Below the pieces are notes generated by a model, which was not told the DNA's origin, ran no database searches, and saw only the letters and a list, made by a program, of their open reading frames with translations. The position numbers were made by a program, and so were the translations under genes. From assembly GCF_014534645.1 (NCBI RefSeq), contig NZ_JACVQF010000186.1, positions 62,001 to 126,000 of the forward strand: a stretch of 64,000 bases of DNA, given 5' to 3'. The first letter of the stretch is position 1. Each line of letters begins with the position of its first letter. The stretch comes from Streptomyces griseicoloratus. Its GTDB lineage: Bacteria; Actinomycetota; Actinomycetes; Streptomycetales; Streptomycetaceae. This document shows, in pieces, positions 42,425-49,782 of the stretch.

Positions 42425-42450
42425 GGCCCTGCCCGCGTGCCGTCGGCGCC
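42397..42450. terminator. Two-tier bidirectional hairpin spanning a stop codon
   Basis: Outer 14-bp perfect arms 42397-42410 and 42437-42450; inner GCAGGGC (42415-42421) with GCCCTGC (42426-42432). The VOC stop TGA lies in the apical loop region. It also faces the convergent DUF4235 gene, so it can terminate both. Confidence 0.8.
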
Positions 42451-42478
42451 GCGGTGCGGCGGGAGGGACGGGCTGCGG

Positions 42479-42778
42479 TCAGTCCCGCCCGCCCGCTTCC
42501 TTCGTCGGCCAGACACCGGTCGAGCGTGCGATGGCCTTGGCACCCGTACGGTCCACGGCGCTGCGCACCACCGCGAAGATGGCGCCCTGGACCGCGGCGG
42601 CCAGCAGAATCTCCCCCCAGCCGCGGTCCGGGTCCAGCGCGTCGGGCGCGTCGTCCTCGTGCCGCATGATCTTCCACGTCTTCTGGAAGGCCATCCCGGC
42701 CAGCGCGCCGCCCGCCCAGCCGAGCACGAAGCCGACGGGCTTGTAGGCGAGGGGGAGCTTCTTCTTTTTCTTGCCCAC
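42479..42778 (-). CDS. DUF4235 membrane protein
   Basis: 99 residues from GTG 42778; AAGGAG lies six bases upstream. The basic N-terminus KKKKKL is followed by a helix (PVGFVLGWAGGALAGMAFQ). After an acidic linker, AAAVQGAIFAVVRSAVDRTGAKA is a second amphipathic helix. This fits actinobacterial DUF4235 proteins, function unknown. It lies 49 bases downstream of the GST-like gene. Confidence 0.8.
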   Translation of the reverse strand: MGKKKKKLPLAYKPVGFVLGWAGGALAGMAFQKTWKIMRHEDDAPDALDPDRGWGEILLAAAVQGAIFAVVRSAVDRTGAKAIARSTGVWPTKEAGGRD

Positions 42779-42827
42779 GGGGATCTCCTTCGGTCGGTGA
42801 GCGGAACGGGGCCTGGGAAGGGGGCGG

Positions 42828-43853
42828 TCAGGGCCTGCCCCGGGCCGGGACCTCCTCCTCGGCGCGGACCGGTTTCGGTGGTGTGCCCTCGCCGAACGGC
42901 CGGCCGCCCAGCTCCTCGCGGTGATGGGGCGTGAGCCAGCCGGACAGGTCCGGGCCGAGCGGGACGACGGCCGTCGGGTTGATGCCGGTGTGCACCTGGT
43001 AGTAGTGGCGCTTGATGTGGTCGAAGTCGACGGTGTCGCCGAATCCCGGCGTCTGGAAGAGGTCGCGGACGTACGCCCACAGCACCGGATTCTCCGTCAG
43101 TTTCCAGCGGTTGCACTTGAAGTGGCCGTGGTAGACGGCGTCGAAGCGGACCAGCGTGGTGAACAGCCGGATGTCCGCCTCCGTGATCGTGTCGCCGACC
43201 AGGTAGCGCTGCCTCTCCAGCCTCGGCGTCAGCTGTTCCAGCCGCCGGAACACGCCCGAGCAGGCGGCCTCGTACTCTTCCTGGCCCGTGGCGAAACCCG
43301 CCCGGTACACACCGTTGTTGACGTCCTCGTAGACGCCCGCCATCACCTCGTCGATCTCGTCGCGCCGTGCCCGCGGATACAGGTCGGGCGCCCCCGGCCG
43401 GTGCAGGGCGGTCCACTCGGTCGCGAGGTCCAGCGTGATCTGCTGGAAGTCGTTGGTGACCAGCTTTCCGCTGGGCACGTCCACGATCGCCGGCACGCTC
43501 ACCCCGCCCGGGTACCCGGTCTCCCGCCGGTCGTACGCCTCGCTGAGGAAGCGGATGCCGAGGACCGGATCGCGGCCGTCCGGGTCCAGTGTGAACCGCC
43601 AGCTGCGGTCGTCCTGGATCGGGTCGGCGATCGCCAGGGACAGGGCGTCCTCCAGGCCCAGCAGCCGCCGGGAGACCAGTGCCCGGCTCGCCCACGGACA
43701 GGCGCGGCTGACCACCAGACGGTAGCGGCCCGCCTCCACCGGCCAGCCGTCCCGGCCGTCCGCGGTGATCCGGTCCGCGAAGTGGCTCCTGGACCGCTTG
43801 AACGCCTTCCTGCCGTACGCGCTGTTGCCGAACTGCGCGCTGTCGCCGCTCAT
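42828..43853 (-). CDS. Glutathionyl-hydroquinone reductase (Xi-class GST-like)
   Basis: 341 residues, GGAGGGCGC before ATG 43853. Xi-class features: N-terminal catalytic Cys in SRACPWASRALV, then the GVSVPAIVD thioredoxin-fold cis-Pro region, ERQRYLVGDTITEADIRLF N-capping box, and long C-terminal helical domain (VYHGHFKCNRWKLTENPVLWAY). These enzymes reductively deglutathionylate hydroquinones. Streptomyces makes mycothiol instead of glutathione, so the physiological thiol is probably mycothiol; this is an inference. Confidence 0.9.
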   Translation of the reverse strand: MSGDSAQFGNSAYGRKAFKRSRSHFADRITADGRDGWPVEAGRYRLVVSRACPWASRALVSRRLLGLEDALSLAIADPIQDDRSWRFTLDPDGRDPVLGIRFLSEAYDRRETGYPGGVSVPAIVDVPSGKLVTNDFQQITLDLATEWTALHRPGAPDLYPRARRDEIDEVMAGVYEDVNNGVYRAGFATGQEEYEAACSGVFRRLEQLTPRLERQRYLVGDTITEADIRLFTTLVRFDAVYHGHFKCNRWKLTENPVLWAYVRDLFQTPGFGDTVDFDHIKRHYYQVHTGINPTAVVPLGPDLSGWLTPHHREELGGRPFGEGTPPKPVRAEEEVPARGRP

Positions 43854-43967
43854 GCGCCCTCCTGTGGTGGTGTGCCCTGGTGGACACGTTCCCCGTTTTC
43901 GGCCATCGGCACTGGTGAGCCGTCCGAACGCGGGTGTGAGCCGCCCCGGCCGGGGCAGACGGCGAAG

Positions 43968-44951
43968 GTGAGCGGGACATCTTCGAGCGCCGGGACGGGC
44001 CGGAAGCCGGATCGCAGGACACGTGTCACCGTGCTGGTGGCCCTGGCGGCCAACCTGGTGATCGCGGCGGCCAAGGCCGCCGGCGGCTTCCTCGCCGGAT
44101 CGCCGGCCCTGCTGTCCGAAGCGGCGCACTCGGTGGCCGACAGCCTCAACGAGGTCTTCCTCCTCGCCGCCCTGCGCCGCAGCCGTCGCCCGCCCGACCG
44201 GCGGCATCCCTTCGGCTACGGGAAGGAGCGGTTCTTCTGGTCGCTGCTGGCGGCCGTCGGGATCTTCGTGATGGGCGGCTGCTTCTCGTTCTTCCAGGGC
44301 GTCGAGGCCCTGCGGACGGGCGCGCGGGAGGACCTCGGCGGCTACGTGGCCGGACTGGTCGTGCTCGCCGTCGCCTTCGTCGCCGAGAGCGCCTCGCTGC
44401 TGCGCGCCCTGCACCAGGTGCGACGGCAGGGCGGGCGGTCCGCCGGCCTGCGCGACCCGGCCCTGCGCACGGTCGTCGCCGAGGACGGCACCGCGGTGCT
44501 CGGCGTGACCCTCGCCGCGATCGGCATGGTGCTGCACCTGGTCACCGGGCAGGTGGTGTGGGAGGCGTGCGCCTCGCTCGCCATCGGCGCGCTGCTCGTG
44601 TACGTCGCCTACCGGCTCGGCCGCGAGGCCCGTGACCAGCTGATCGGCGAGGCCGCCGATCCGGAGGCCAGCGGCCGGATCCGTGCCCTGCTGCAGGCGC
44701 AGCCGGAGATCGACAGCGTCGAGGCGCTGTTCACGATGAAGACGGGACTCGACTCCGCCCTGGTGGCCGCCCGCGTCGACCTGGTGCCCGGCCTGGACAG
44801 CGAGCGGGTCGAGGAGGCCGCCGTCCGCATCAAGCGGTCCATCGCGCGCACCGTCCCCCAGGCGGAGCAGATCTTCCTCGACGTGACCGACCGCCCCGCG
44901 CGGGAGGCAGAGGAAAGCCCCGCCGCGACGGGGGAACGCGGCGGGGCCTGA
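43968..44951 (+). CDS. Cation diffusion facilitator (CDF) transporter
   Basis: 327 residues from GTG 43968. Six helices; helix two carries SEAAHSVADSLNEVFLL (HxxxD metal site) and helix five EDGTAVLGVTLAAIGMV, the second half of the typical Zn/Fe/Mn-binding set. A C-terminal regulatory domain follows (about 210-310: SGRIRALLQAQPEIDSVEALFTM and IARTVPQAEQIFLDV). Exports divalent cation against H+. The final codons form a strong hairpin. The metal is not decidable from the visible residues. Confidence 0.92.
   Translation: MSGTSSSAGTGRKPDRRTRVTVLVALAANLVIAAAKAAGGFLAGSPALLSEAAHSVADSLNEVFLLAALRRSRRPPDRRHPFGYGKERFFWSLLAAVGIFVMGGCFSFFQGVEALRTGAREDLGGYVAGLVVLAVAFVAESASLLRALHQVRRQGGRSAGLRDPALRTVVAEDGTAVLGVTLAAIGMVLHLVTGQVVWEACASLAIGALLVYVAYRLGREARDQLIGEAADPEASGRIRALLQAQPEIDSVEALFTMKTGLDSALVAARVDLVPGLDSERVEEAAVRIKRSIARTVPQAEQIFLDVTDRPAREAEESPAATGERGGA
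44917..44947 (+). terminator. Terminator embedded in the end of the CDF gene
   Basis: GCCCCGCCGCG (44917-44927) and CGCGGCGGGGC (44937-44947), perfect 11 bp with a 9-nt loop, ending four bases before the end of the CDF stop codon. Confidence 0.7.
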
Positions 44952-45018
44952 CCCACGTGTGCCCGGCGGACGCCGGTCCATGCGCGAGGGCCCGGGAAAA
45001 TCGCCTCCCGCCCGTGGA

Positions 45019-45468
45019 TCAGCTCCCGCCGGCCGGTTCCAGGACGAAGACCGGGATCTCCCGGTCCGTCTTCTTCTGGTAGTCGGCGTACGGCGGATAG
45101 GCGGCGACGGCCCGCTCCCACCACTCGGCCTTCTCCGCGCCGGTGACCTCACGGGCCGTCATGTCCTGCTTGACCGGACCGTCCTGCAGCTCCACGTGGG
45201 GATGGGCCTTGATGTTGTGGTACCAGACCGGGTGCTTGGGCGCCCCGCCCAGGGAGGCGACCACGGCGTAGCGTCCCTCGTGCTCGACCCGCATCAGCGG
45301 CGTCTTGCGGATTTTGCCGCTGCGGGCGCCCAGGGTGGTCAGCACGATCACGGGCAGGCCCGTGTCCAGCAGCGTCGTCCCCTTGGTGCCGCCGGAACTC
45401 TCGTACAGCTCCACCTGCTCGCGCACCCACTGCGTCGGGCTGGGTTCGTACTCGCCCTCAAGAGGCAT
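45019..45468 (-). CDS. Deazaflavin (F420)-dependent nitroreductase family protein (Ddn-like)
   Basis: 149 residues from ATG 45468. Split-barrel fold of the DDN/FDOR-B group: [60 protein letters not shown] is typical. The [13 protein letters not shown] stretch binds F420 phosphates and WYHNIKAHP is the family signature. F420-dependent reductases act on quinones or xenobiotic nitro compounds. A 455-bp gap with palindrome separates it from the CYP105 gene. Confidence 0.9.
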   Translation of the reverse strand: MPLEGEYEPSPTQWVREQVELYESSGGTKGTTLLDTGLPVIVLTTLGARSGKIRKTPLMRVEHEGRYAVVASLGGAPKHPVWYHNIKAHPHVELQDGPVKQDMTAREVTGAEKAEWWERAVAAYPPYADYQKKTDREIPVFVLEPAGGS

Positions 45469-45923
45469 GGCATCCGTCCCATCGTCGCGTCGTAACGGCT
45501 TACGGGCACCGTGTATGGAACCGACCGGTGCGGGTTCCATCCCTACCCCATTCCGCCCGTGAACCGCCCACGGCCGCACGATCGTCCCGTCCGCGGAGGC
45601 GTTCCGCGGCCCCCGCGCCACCGGACGGGACACCGGTGCCCGGCGGGATCCGGCAGGTCGTCCCGGCCCCCGAGCGCCCTCATCGCGCCACGTCCGCCCT
45701 CGCGGCCGGCCGTGCGGGACGGCCCCGGGGCCGGTCATCATGGCTACGAGGACGGTCACGCCGCGGCCGGCGCCCGCCGCGCGGCCGTCGCGCCGCCCGT
45801 CCGGGGGCGATGCCCGGCCAGTTCGCTCCCGGCACCGATCTGGCCGAAGTACCCGTCGCCGATTAGATGCCCCGGGCATCTAATGAGGACGGCACGACGC
45901 ACACTTCGTCTGCGAGGTCTTCC
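45469..45923. other. 455-bp intergenic region
   Basis: No gene supported: open frames exist but lack ribosome sites and recognisable domains. The right end holds the 23-bp palindrome of the CYP105 promoter. Confidence 0.5.
45862..45884. promoter_or_regulatory. Perfect 23-bp palindromic operator
   Basis: ATTAGATGCCC and its reverse complement GGGCATCTAAT flank one central C. The outer TTAGAT/ATCTAA halves resemble MarR-type operators. It ends 39 bp before the P450 start and would cover the core promoter; no regulator gene is adjacent. Confidence 0.7.
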
Positions 45924-47117
45924 ATGACGGACACGAACCACCCCGTCGCCTACCCCCAGGACCGGACCTGCCCCTACCACCCGCCCGCCGCCTACGACGC
46001 CCTGCGCGCCACCCGGCCACTGGCCCGCGTCACCCTCTACGACGGCCGCACGGCCTGGCTGGTCACCGGGCACGAGACCGCCCGCCGGCTCCTGGCCGAC
46101 CAGCGCCTGTCGACCGACCGCACCCGCGACGGCTTCCCCGTCACGACGGCACGCTTCGCCGTGCGCAGCCGCAGGACCGCGCTGCTGGGCGTCGACGACC
46201 CCGAGCACCGCGCCCAGCGGAAGACGGTGCAGCCCGAGTTCACCCTCAAACGCATCGCCGCCCTCCGCCCGCGGATCCAGCGGATCGTGGACGAACGCCT
46301 CGACGCGATGATCGCCCAGGGCCCGCCCGCCGAGCTGGTGAACGCCTTCGCACTGCCCGTGCCCTCGATGGTGATCTGCGCGCTGCTCGGCGTCCCCTAC
46401 GACGACCACGACTTCTTCGAGGCGCAGTCCCGGCGGCTGCTGCGCGGACCCACGGCCGCCGAGTCCCAGGACGCCCGCGACCGGCTGGAGGCGTACCTGG
46501 GCGAGCTGATCGACCGCAAACGGCGGGAGCCCGGCACGGGACTGCTGGACGACCTGGTGCGCAGGCAGCCGGACGACGGCCCGGCCGACCGCGGGGAACT
46601 GGTCGCCCTGGCGGTCATCCTGCTCGTCGCCGGCCACGAGACGACCGCCAACATGATCTCCCTCGGCACCTACACGCTGCTGCAGCACCCCGAACGCCTG
46701 GCCGAGCTGCGAGCCGACCCCTCGCTGCTGCCCGGCGCGGTCGAGGAACTGATGCGCGTGCTGTCGATCGCGGACGGCCTGCTGCGGCTGGCCACCGAGG
46801 ACATCGAGGTGGCGGGGCAGACGATCAGAGCCGGTGACGGCGTCGTCTTCTCGACCTCCGTCATCAACCGCGACGAGACCCTCTACCCCGAGCCGGACAC
46901 CCTCGACTGGCACCGCCCGGCCCGCCACCACGTCGCCTTCGGCTTCGGCATCCACCAGTGCCTCGGCCAGAACCTCGCCCGCGCCGAACTGGAGATCGCC
47001 CTGCACACCCTCTTCGAGAGGCTGCCCACGCTGCGCCTGGCCGCTCCCGCCGAGGAGATCCCCTTCAAACCCGGCGACACGATCCAGGGGATGCTGGAAC
47101 TCCCCGTGGCCTGGTAG
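45924..47117 (+). CDS. Cytochrome P450, CYP105-like
   Basis: 397 residues from ATG 45924 with GAGG six bases upstream. I-helix AGHETTAN, ExxR in EELMRVL, and haem motif FGFGIHQCLGQNLARAE (Cys346). The PxxPSMVICALLGVPY motif is a CYP105 signature. CYP105 enzymes hydroxylate a wide range of substrates, including fatty acids and macrolides. A 3Fe-4S ferredoxin gene follows after twelve bases, supplying electrons as is standard for the group. A 23-bp palindrome controls the pair. Confidence 0.93.
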   Translation: MTDTNHPVAYPQDRTCPYHPPAAYDALRATRPLARVTLYDGRTAWLVTGHETARRLLADQRLSTDRTRDGFPVTTARFAVRSRRTALLGVDDPEHRAQRKTVQPEFTLKRIAALRPRIQRIVDERLDAMIAQGPPAELVNAFALPVPSMVICALLGVPYDDHDFFEAQSRRLLRGPTAAESQDARDRLEAYLGELIDRKRREPGTGLLDDLVRRQPDDGPADRGELVALAVILLVAGHETTANMISLGTYTLLQHPERLAELRADPSLLPGAVEELMRVLSIADGLLRLATEDIEVAGQTIRAGDGVVFSTSVINRDETLYPEPDTLDWHRPARHHVAFGFGIHQCLGQNLARAELEIALHTLFERLPTLRLAAPAEEIPFKPGDTIQGMLELPVAW

Positions 47118-47129
47118 GAGGCTCCGGAC

Positions 47130-47342
47130 ATGCACAGTGACACGCGTATCACCATCGACAAGGACCTCTGCATCGGCGCGGGCCAGTGCGCCCTGACCGC
47201 GCCGGAGGTCTTCACCCAGGACGACGAGGGCTACAGCACGCTGCTGCCCGGCCGGGAGGACGGCGGCGGCAGCCCGCTGGTGCGGGAGGCGGCCCGGGCC
47301 TGCCCCGTGGGAGCCATCACCGTGCCGGAGGCCGTGCGCTGA
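47130..47342 (+). CDS. 3Fe-4S ferredoxin, partner of the CYP105
   Basis: 70 residues, GGAGG seven bases before ATG and overlapping the P450 stop region. Three Cys ligands at 14, 20 and 58 (CIGAGQC and ACPVGAI). The position between the first two ligands carries Ala/Gly instead of a fourth Cys, as in 3Fe-4S P450 ferredoxins. It would pass electrons from a ferredoxin reductase (not in this window) to the neighbouring P450. Confidence 0.93.
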   Translation: MHSDTRITIDKDLCIGAGQCALTAPEVFTQDDEGYSTLLPGREDGGGSPLVREAARACPVGAITVPEAVR

Positions 47343-47417
47343 CAGCCGGCCGGCGCCGACGGCCCCGTCCCACGGCGGAGCAGGGGCGGCCCCTGTCCGT
47401 TCTCCGGACCCGTTCAG

Positions 47418-47423
47418 TAGGGT
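47418..47423 (+). promoter_or_regulatory. Putative -10 box of leaderless flavoprotein gene
   Basis: TAGGGT six bases before GTG 47430, without a Shine-Dalgarno sequence. Confidence 0.4.
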
Positions 47424-47429
47424 TCCGGC

Positions 47430-47975
47430 GTGAGCGAACAGGCCCCGAACGCCGACCGGCGGTTCCTCTACGTCGTCGTCTGCGCCGCCGGCATCGCCGC
47501 GGACGTCAGCAAGCTGATCACCGCCGCGCAGGAGCGCGACTGGGAGGTCGGCGTGATCGCGACGCCGGCCGCCATGGGCGGCTTCTTCGACACCGAGGCC
47601 GTTCAGGCACAGACCGGCCGCCCGATCCGCTCCGCCTGGCGCCGCCCCGGCGACCCCCGCCCGTTCCCGCCGCCCGACGCCGTCGTGGTCGCGCCCGCCA
47701 CCTTCAACACGGTCAACAAGTGGGCCGCCGGAATGGCCGACACCCTCGCCGTGGCCACCCTGTGCGAGGCGAGCGGCCTCGGCGTCCCCGTCGCCGTCCT
47801 GCCGTGCGTGGCCGACGCGCTGGCGGCCCATCCCGCGTACCGGGAGAGCCTGGCACGGCTGCGCGGCATGGGCGTCCGCTTCGGCGAGCCGTACGCCGGA
47901 CAGCCCGCGCAGGACGGCGCCCGGCCGGAGTTCGCCTGGGAGCGGGCGCTGGACCTGCTCGACGGACGGCAGTGA
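47430..47975 (+). CDS. HFCD-family flavoprotein
   Basis: 181 residues. The flavodoxin-like fold of the homo-oligomeric flavin-containing Cys decarboxylase group is shown by VVCAAGIAADVSKLITAAQ near residue 16 and PDAVVVAPATFNTVNKWAAGMADTLAVATLCEA. The latter is close to the PASANTxxKxAxGxADNL motif of CoaC/UbiX/EpiD-type proteins. The classical catalytic PXMNxxMW motif seems absent, so the reaction is not assignable. Start GTG is apparently leaderless. Confidence 0.85.
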   Translation: MSEQAPNADRRFLYVVVCAAGIAADVSKLITAAQERDWEVGVIATPAAMGGFFDTEAVQAQTGRPIRSAWRRPGDPRPFPPPDAVVVAPATFNTVNKWAAGMADTLAVATLCEASGLGVPVAVLPCVADALAAHPAYRESLARLRGMGVRFGEPYAGQPAQDGARPEFAWERALDLLDGRQ

Positions 47976-48053
47976 TCCGGCCGGGGTTCGAGCGCACACG
48001 AACACGTACGCTCGCCCCTGGCAGCGATCATCCCGAAGACAGGAGCAGCAACG

Positions 48054-49022
48054 ATGGAGTACGTGAAGCTCGGTTCGACGGGCCTGGACGTGTCGCGGAT
48101 CTGTCTGGGCTGCATGACCTACGGCGTCCCCGACCGCGGCACGCACGAGTGGACCCTCGACGAGGAGGCCTCGCGGCCGCTGATACGGCAGGCGCTGGAG
48201 GCGGGCATCACCTTCTTCGACACCGCCAACGTCTACTCCGACGGCACCAGCGAGGAGATCGTCGGCCGGGCGCTCGCCGACTTCGCCCGCCGTGACGACG
48301 TCGTGCTGGCGACCAAGGTGCACGGCCGCATGCGGCCCGGGCCCAACGGCGGCGGTCTGTCCCGCAAGGCGATCATGACCGAGATCGACCACAGCCTGCG
48401 GCGGCTCGGCACCGACTACGTCGACCTCTACCAGATCCACCGCTGGGACCCGCACACGCCGATCGAGGAGACCATGGAGGCCCTCCACGACCTGGTCAAG
48501 GCGGGCAAGGTGCGCTACATCGGGGCCAGTTCGATGTACGCCTGGCAGTTCTCCAAGGCCCAGTACACCGCCGAACTGCACGGCTGGACCCGTTTCGTGT
48601 CCATGCAGAACCACTACAACCTCCTCTACCGCGAGGAGGAGCGCGAGATGCTGCCCCTCTGCGCCGACCAGGGCGTGGGCGTACTGCCCTGGAGCCCCCT
48701 CGCCCGCGGCCGCCTCACCCGCGACTGGGGCAGCACCACCGGGCGCAGCGCCACGGACAATTTCGGCAGCACCCTCTACCAGGAGGGCGACCGTGCCGTC
48801 GTCGAGGCGGTCACCCGCATCGCCGGCGACCGCGGCGTCCCGCGCGCCCAGGTGGCCCTCGCCTGGCTGCTGCACCAGGACACCGTGACGGCGCCGATCG
48901 TCGGCGCGTCCCGGCCGGGACACCTCGAGGACGCCGTGGCCGCCGTCGGACTCCGGCTGAGCGACAAGGAGATCGAGGAACTGGAGCGGCCCTACGTGCC
49001 GCACCCGATCGCCGGCCACTGA
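48054..49022 (+). CDS. Aldo/keto reductase
   Basis: 322 residues. AKR tetrad visible: Asp and Tyr in FFDTANVYSDGTSEE, Lys in VLATKVHGR, His in YQIHRWD. NADPH-binding C-terminus (VVGASRPGHLEDAV). Member of the group that reduces sugars, aldehydes or macrolide-type ketones; the substrate is unknown. GGAGCAGC upstream gives a weak ribosome site. It lies 78 bases from the flavoprotein gene on the same strand. Confidence 0.92.
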   Translation: MEYVKLGSTGLDVSRICLGCMTYGVPDRGTHEWTLDEEASRPLIRQALEAGITFFDTANVYSDGTSEEIVGRALADFARRDDVVLATKVHGRMRPGPNGGGLSRKAIMTEIDHSLRRLGTDYVDLYQIHRWDPHTPIEETMEALHDLVKAGKVRYIGASSMYAWQFSKAQYTAELHGWTRFVSMQNHYNLLYREEEREMLPLCADQGVGVLPWSPLARGRLTRDWGSTTGRSATDNFGSTLYQEGDRAVVEAVTRIAGDRGVPRAQVALAWLLHQDTVTAPIVGASRPGHLEDAVAAVGLRLSDKEIEELERPYVPHPIAGH

Positions 49023-49032
49023 CCCGCGCGGA

Positions 49033-49677
49033 TCACGGGCCCGTGCCGGCCTCCAGGACGGTGACGGACACCGACGACTCGTCGCCGCCCACCGGCACCG
49101 CACCGGCCGTCCACGGGACCTCCAGGGAGTCCCGCTCGTCCGGCGGGGTGACGAGCAGCGTCGCCGGAGTGGCGGTACGGGCCCTGCTGATCTCCGGGCT
49201 GGCGAACGACAGCCCCGCCCAGGCGCTCCGTCCCGGCGGCAGGGTGACCGTCTCCGGCGAGGCGGGCGCGCGCCGGGGGTCCGGGCCCAGCTGCCTTCCG
49301 GACGCGCCGACGAAGGCGGCGCCGGGATAGCCGTACAGGGTGCAGGTGCGGTCCGAGGTGTTGGTCAGGACGACCGGGAAGTTCCGCTGCCCCGCGCCCG
49401 GGTCGAGGCGGCCGACGGAGGCGCGCAGCTCGAAGGTGTGGCAGCGGCCGTCGGTGCGGGCGGAGGCGGACGCCGACCCGGCGCTGTCGCTGGGCACGGA
49501 GCGGGACGCCGGTGTGCCGTCGGTGCCGCTGTCCGTGTGCGTGGCGCGGTCGACCTGGCTGGGCCGCGGGGCGTCCACCGTGCCGCCGTCGGTGCCGCAG
49601 GCGGTGAGCAGGCCGAGCGCCGCCACCGCGGCCGCGAGCAGGGGCGCCCGGTGCACGGGCGGTGACGTCTTCGCCAT
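49033..49677 (-). CDS. DUF4232 lipoprotein
   Basis: 214 residues. Signal peptide with lipobox LLTAC near residue 27, a Ser/Thr/Asp-rich linker, then the DUF4232 immunoglobulin-like domain with two conserved Cys (GRCHTFELRASVGRLDPGAGQRNFPVVLTNTSDRTCTLYGYPGAAFV). Streptomyces has many such cell-surface lipoproteins of unknown role. It converges on the AKR gene with a ten-base gap between stops. Confidence 0.88.
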   Translation of the reverse strand: MAKTSPPVHRAPLLAAAVAALGLLTACGTDGGTVDAPRPSQVDRATHTDSGTDGTPASRSVPSDSAGSASASARTDGRCHTFELRASVGRLDPGAGQRNFPVVLTNTSDRTCTLYGYPGAAFVGASGRQLGPDPRRAPASPETVTLPPGRSAWAGLSFASPEISRARTATPATLLVTPPDERDSLEVPWTAGAVPVGGDESSVSVTVLEAGTGP

Positions 49678-49782
49678 GGCTTCTCCAGACTCCCGGGGCC
49701 GTCGGGCGGGGGCCGGCCCGTGGGCGGGCGACGCGGCCCCGTTCCTTGGAGTGTCCCGTCACACGGGCGCGGAAACCGCCGC

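Noticed and set aside
45469-45860. Possible gene in the Ddn-CYP105 gap
   Set aside because: Frames have no ribosome site, no motif and irregular codon use.
45756-49103. A 1,115-codon open frame on the minus strand across the CYP105, ferredoxin, flavoprotein and AKR genes
   Set aside because: It is the antisense shadow of well-supported plus-strand genes; composition is Gly/Arg/Val-rich without domains. The high GC of the genome keeps such frames open.
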